DNA of 64,000 nt from Opitutaceae bacterium BACL24 MAG-120322-bin51 (GTDB lineage: Bacteria; Verrucomicrobiota; Verrucomicrobiia; Opitutales; Coraliomargaritaceae), in the NCBI GenBank assembly GCA_905182465.1, contig CAJJBI010000004.1:188001-252000 (forward strand), given 5' to 3'. Below the pieces are notes generated by a model. That model worked only from the letters and a program-made list of their open reading frames with translations, was not told where the DNA came from and did no database searches. The first letter of the stretch is position 1. The number at the start of each line of letters is the position of its first letter. This document shows positions 60,813-64,000 of this stretch, in pieces. The position numbers were made by a program, and so were the translations under genes.

Positions 60813-61592
60813 ATGTCTGATTACGAAACACGATTTGGAGCGATTGGGCGCCTTTATGGCACGGCTGGTTTGGCGCGGATTCGCGCGGGGCATGTTTGTG
60901 TGATCGGGCTAGGCGGCGTGGGCTCATGGGTGGTCGAAGCACTGGCGCGCTCGGGGATTGGCGCGCTCACCCTGGTCGACATGGACGAGGTCTGCCTGAG
61001 TAATGTGAACCGACAGATCCATGCGCTCGATGGCAATGTCGGTCGCTCGAAGGCGGCTGTTCTGGCCGAGCGTGTCGGTCAGATTGCGCCGGAATGTGTA
61101 GTGACCACTGAGGAGGTTTTTTTCACCGAGGCCACGGCCGATCGCCTACTAGAGCCGAGCTACGATTATATCATCGATGCCATCGATGCGACGCGGCTCA
61201 AGTGCTACCTGATCGCCGAGGCACGCAAACGGGGGCTAAATATCATCACCTGCGGCGGTGCGGGGGGCTGCATTGATCCGAGCCGGGTGAAAATCTGCGA
61301 CCTCGCGCGGACAATCAACGACCCGCTACTCTTACAAGTGCGCAAGCGCCTGCGGCAGAAATATGGCTTCCCTGGATTTAAGCGGCAGAAGTTCAAGGTG
61401 GACTGCGTCTACTCGGACGAGTTGCCCGTCTTCCCTATGCCCGACGGCTCCGTCAGTTGCGAGCGCGAGGCGGGCGAAGATTACCGGCTGAATTGCGATA
61501 CTGGATTTGGCTCGGCGACTTACCTGACGGGCACGGTAGGCTTTTTTCTGGCGGCCGAGGTGGTCAAGCGAATCGCCTTCGCTAAGGATTAA
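60813..61592 (+). CDS. tcdA: tRNA threonylcarbamoyladenosine dehydratase
   Basis: A 259-residue E1-like enzyme that cyclises t6A37 in tRNA to ct6A with ATP. RFGAIGRLYGTAGLARI is the family start, the ATP loop GLGGVGSWVVEALARSGIG lies near residue 32, SNVNRQIHAL near residue 69, and YIIDAIDATRLK and GGAGGCIDPSRVKICDLART follow. All match TcdA/CsdL. Convergent with a PH-like membrane protein gene. Confidence 0.93.
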   Translation: MSDYETRFGAIGRLYGTAGLARIRAGHVCVIGLGGVGSWVVEALARSGIGALTLVDMDEVCLSNVNRQIHALDGNVGRSKAAVLAERVGQIAPECVVTTEEVFFTEATADRLLEPSYDYIIDAIDATRLKCYLIAEARKRGLNIITCGGAGGCIDPSRVKICDLARTINDPLLLQVRKRLRQKYGFPGFKRQKFKVDCVYSDELPVFPMPDGSVSCEREAGEDYRLNCDTGFGSATYLTGTVGFFLAAEVVKRIAFAKD

Positions 61593-61655
61593 CAGTCACC
61601 TGCTTTTCGGAAAACTGGAGCGGTCCTCGTAATATTGCGCGCTAAAGATCAGCAC

Positions 61656-62024
61656 CTACTTGTATGCCTTGGCGTTGATACGAATGTTTTCCTTGATCCT
61701 GCGCAGGAGGTCATCCGGCATCACGTTTTTACGTATCTTAAACCGCCCATTCCTTGCTCGTACGTGGTAGCCCAGATGATCGAGTGATACTTTTTCTAAA
61801 TCTTGCCAGAGGAGGAGTCGTGGCTTTTTCGGAAAGGCGGCCAGGGTAATCCCTTTCTCATCCCAGCTGATTTTAAGACGACCAATCGAGGAAAGTGTGA
61901 GTGCCATAATCACGAGCGTGAATAGGCTTATAAAAATGGCCCAACCTTCGTCGCCCCGCTGCCAATAGCCCCAAGCGATCATGCCGCCGAGAAGTGCATA
62001 GATGAGAGCCTTGATTTTACGCAT
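61656..62024 (-). CDS. Small membrane protein with PH-like C-terminus
   Basis: 122 residues: two hydrophobic segments (residues 6-21 and 28-46) then a soluble part, ISWDEKGITLAAFPKKPRLLLWQDLEKVSLD, with the strand pattern of bacterial PH-like membrane proteins, ending in a basic helix (DLLRRIKENIRINAKAY). Function unknown. It precedes the repeat protein on the same strand only in reverse order (downstream of it), 65 bases away. Confidence 0.6.
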   Translation of the reverse strand: MRKIKALIYALLGGMIAWGYWQRGDEGWAIFISLFTLVIMALTLSSIGRLKISWDEKGITLAAFPKKPRLLLWQDLEKVSLDHLGYHVRARNGRFKIRKNVMPDDLLRRIKENIRINAKAYK

Positions 62025-62089
62025 AAAGGAAATCTAGATTTTCTAAAAAGTGATGCCAAGCTTAAGCGGGTCTATAGTCCTCTAAAAAA

Positions 62090-64000
62090 TTAATCCGTCA
62101 TCTTGAAACGGAAAAATTTCTTACCCGCCTCAGCATCTAGAGGTATCTGAATAGTAGATACGACTCCAGTGGTCCAGGTTGTTAAGTCGCTACTTTCCTC
62201 TACTTCCATAGATAGAGCGGCTTGTCCATTTGCTATCTCAATCATAGTAGAGCCAGCTCTTAGGTCCTGCACCTCTTCTATAAACAATTTAGCATCTCCT
62301 TTCAGCCACTACTGCATCATATTCCGATTGAGTGTATATGTATGAGCTTGTTGCGATCTCTGAGTAATCAACCACAACGAGGCCTCCATAGGTGGCACCA
62401 TCGCCTCCGTAACTTGCGGCGTTTGCTGCGCCTACAATCGTGTAAGAAACCTGTGTATTATCAAAAACTTGTGATCCGATGCTTGGTGCATCGCCATCGA
62501 ATTGAGCGCTGGCTAGGTTAGTGCAGTTAGAGAATGCGTCACTTCCAATGTTGTTCACGCTGTCGGGGATGGTAATGTGGTTAGACTAGAGCAACTTCGG
62601 AATGCATCACTTCCAATCGAGGTTACGCTGTCGGGTATCGTAATGCTGGTTAGGTTAGTAGCAGATTCGGAATGCACTATTTCCAATCGAGGTCACGCTG
62701 TTGGGGATCGTAATACTGCTTAGGCTTGTGCAGTTATAGAATGCACTACTTCCAATCGAGGTCACGCTGTTGGGGATGTAATGCTGGCTAGGCTTGTGCA
62801 GCCCCGGAATGTGCTATCTTCGATCGTGCTCACACTGCTGGAAATCGTAATACTGGCCAGGCCAGAGCAGTCATAGAATGCACTACTTCCAATCGAGGTC
62901 ACGCTGTCAGGAATCGTAATACTGGTCAGGCCAGAGCAGCCATAGAATGCCTGTATTCCAATCGAGGTCACGCTGTTTGGAATCGTAATACTGCTTAGGC
63001 CAGAGCAGCCATAGAATGCACTACTTTCAATCGAGGTCACGCTATCGGGGATGGTAATGCTGCTTAGGCTTGTGCAGCAATAAAAGGAACTATTCCCAAT
63101 CGTGGTCACGTTGCTAGGAATCGTAATGCTTGTTAGGCTTGTGCAGTTATAGAATGCATAATTTCCAATGGATGCTACGCTGTCGGGGATGCTAATGTTG
63201 GCCAAACCAATGCAATCACCGAAAGCATACTCTCCAATCGAAGTCAGGCCGTCAGAGAGCGCAATGTTTGTTAAGCTAGAGCAGTTTCGGAATGTGTTAT
63301 TTCCAATGGAGCTCACGCTACTGGGGATCGTAATACTGGTCAAAGCAGTGCAGTCGCCGAAAGTATAAGGTCCAATCGAGATCACGCCGTCGGAGAGCGC
63401 AATGTTTGTTAGACTAGAGCAGCTTCGGAATACGTTACTTCCGATCGAGGTCACGCTGCCAGGAATCGTAATACTGATTAGATTAGAGCAGCTCCGGAAT
63501 GCACTATTTCCAATCGAGGTCACGCTGTTGGGGATGATAATACTGGAGAGGCTTGTGCAGCCATAAAATGAACTATTCCCGATCGAGGTCACGCTGCCAG
63601 GAATGGTAATGTTTACTAGACTAGAGCAGCTTTGGAATGCATAATCTCCAATCGAGTTCACGCTATTGGGAATCGTAATGTTGGTCAGGCCAGAGCAGTT
63701 ATAGAATATATAATCTTCAATCGAGCTCACGCCGTCAGGGATCGCAATGCTTGTTAGATTAGAGCATCCTTGGAACGCACTACTTCCAATCGCGGTCACG
63801 CTGTTGGGGATGATAATGCTGGTCAGGCCAGAGCAGTTATAGAATGCACTACTTCCAATCGAGTCCACGCTGCCAGGAATCGTAATGTTGGTCAGGCCAG
63901 AGCAGGCATAGAATGCCTGTATTCCAATGGAGGTCACGCTGCCAGGAATCGTAATGCTGGTCAGGCTAGAGCAGTTGTAGAATACATAATCTCCGACGGA
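62090..64000 (-). CDS. BspA-type leucine-rich-repeat protein, N-terminus outside window, frameshifted as sequenced
   Basis: About 20 tandem 23-residue repeats of the form SIGxxAFxxCSxLTSITIPxSVT run from 62560 to the window edge, where the frame is still open. After them comes a C-terminal region, [15 protein letters not shown] and [20 protein letters not shown], then [20 protein letters not shown] and [10 protein letters not shown], a tail I recognise from Opitutae repeat proteins. The frame is broken at about 62298, 62578, 62660 and 62778; a one-base change at each restores it. No membrane segment is visible in this part. Such proteins are thought to sit at the cell surface and bind ligands. 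Confidence 0.8.
62560..64000. repeat. 69-base tandem repeat array
   Basis: The DNA repeats every 69 bases (23 codons), about 20 units in 1.4 kb, with a conserved core such as TCCAATCGAGGTCACGCTG on the plus strand. Units differ mainly at the variable codons of the leucine-rich repeat. It is a coding repeat, not a CRISPR or satellite, but is prone to slippage and to assembly error. Confidence 0.85.

Noticed and set aside
62560-64000. CRISPR array
   Set aside because: The 69-base units encode a continuous 23-residue leucine-rich repeat with no unique spacers.

Overview
The window looks like chromosomal DNA from a marine-type Verrucomicrobiota, most likely class Opitutae (Puniceicoccales/Opitutales-like). 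This is inferred from gene content: an exosortase, a verrucomicrobial-style helical-repeat protein, a DUF5069-like protein, a BspA-type leucine-rich-repeat protein with a characteristic C-terminal tail, alpha-L-fucosidase plus SGNH esterase, and a menaquinone branch. No rRNA, tRNA, CRISPR array, prophage or intact insertion sequence was seen.

Layout. 1-8 kb: the 3' part of a RapA/SNF2 gene, a HAD phosphatase, prfA-prmC, then folC, accD and a comF-like gene on the minus strand. 8-17 kb: a membrane protein, gnd, a second membrane protein, dnaN, pssA with a RelE-fold protein, a decayed OsmC gene, ispH and an HspQ-like gene. 17-22 kb: miaB, coaX, birA, nadC and a DUF5069-like gene. 22-28 kb: an outer-membrane barrel, a small CxxC membrane protein, an MFS transporter, a lipocalin, and a rhodanese / MauE-DoxX / DUF1573 operon divergent from yjbQ. 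28-36 kb: guaB-purA, menC-menE, polX and rsmD. 36-41 kb: kdsA, two envelope proteins, tatD and an exosortase. 40.7-46 kb: a sugar-acid cluster (uxaC fragment, kdgK, Ldh-type dehydrogenase, D-2-hydroxyacid dehydrogenase, SDR) divergent from an AraC/XylR-type regulator with a likely operator between them. 46-51 kb: purB, a PPi-type phosphofructokinase with a clear terminator, a TrmH methyltransferase and ruvB. 51-55 kb: a stand-alone nitric oxide synthase oxygenase, then a fucosidase and an SGNH hydrolase. 55-64 kb: a DUF1643 gene, an oligopeptidase A-like gene, rsmE, a PAS-PP2C phosphatase, a Nif3-like gene, tcdA, and a large leucine-rich-repeat protein running off the right edge.

An important property of the sequence is that at least ten otherwise well-conserved genes are broken by exactly one inserted or missing base, several in short homopolymers. 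Each becomes full-length when one base is added or removed, and this includes guaB, menE, prlC, the exosortase and the PP2C phosphatase. The most economical reading is sequencing or assembly error, not decay. For these genes I give the whole repaired span and the position of the break. A few other fragments (OsmC-like, UxaC N-terminus, PIN-domain C-terminus) lack whole segments or key residues and look like real remnants, or in the UxaC case possibly a misjoined contig.

How the genes work together: most are housekeeping (translation termination, folate, fatty acid, NAD, CoA, biotin and purine synthesis, tRNA/rRNA modification, recombination). The accessory layer points to a carbohydrate-degrading, membrane-rich lifestyle (fucose and uronate use, exosortase, repeat proteins). 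The most unusual items are the reductase-less NO synthase, an acetyl-CoA carboxylase beta subunit that has lost three of its four zinc-ribbon cysteines, and the thiol-rich rhodanese/MauE/DUF1573 operon.
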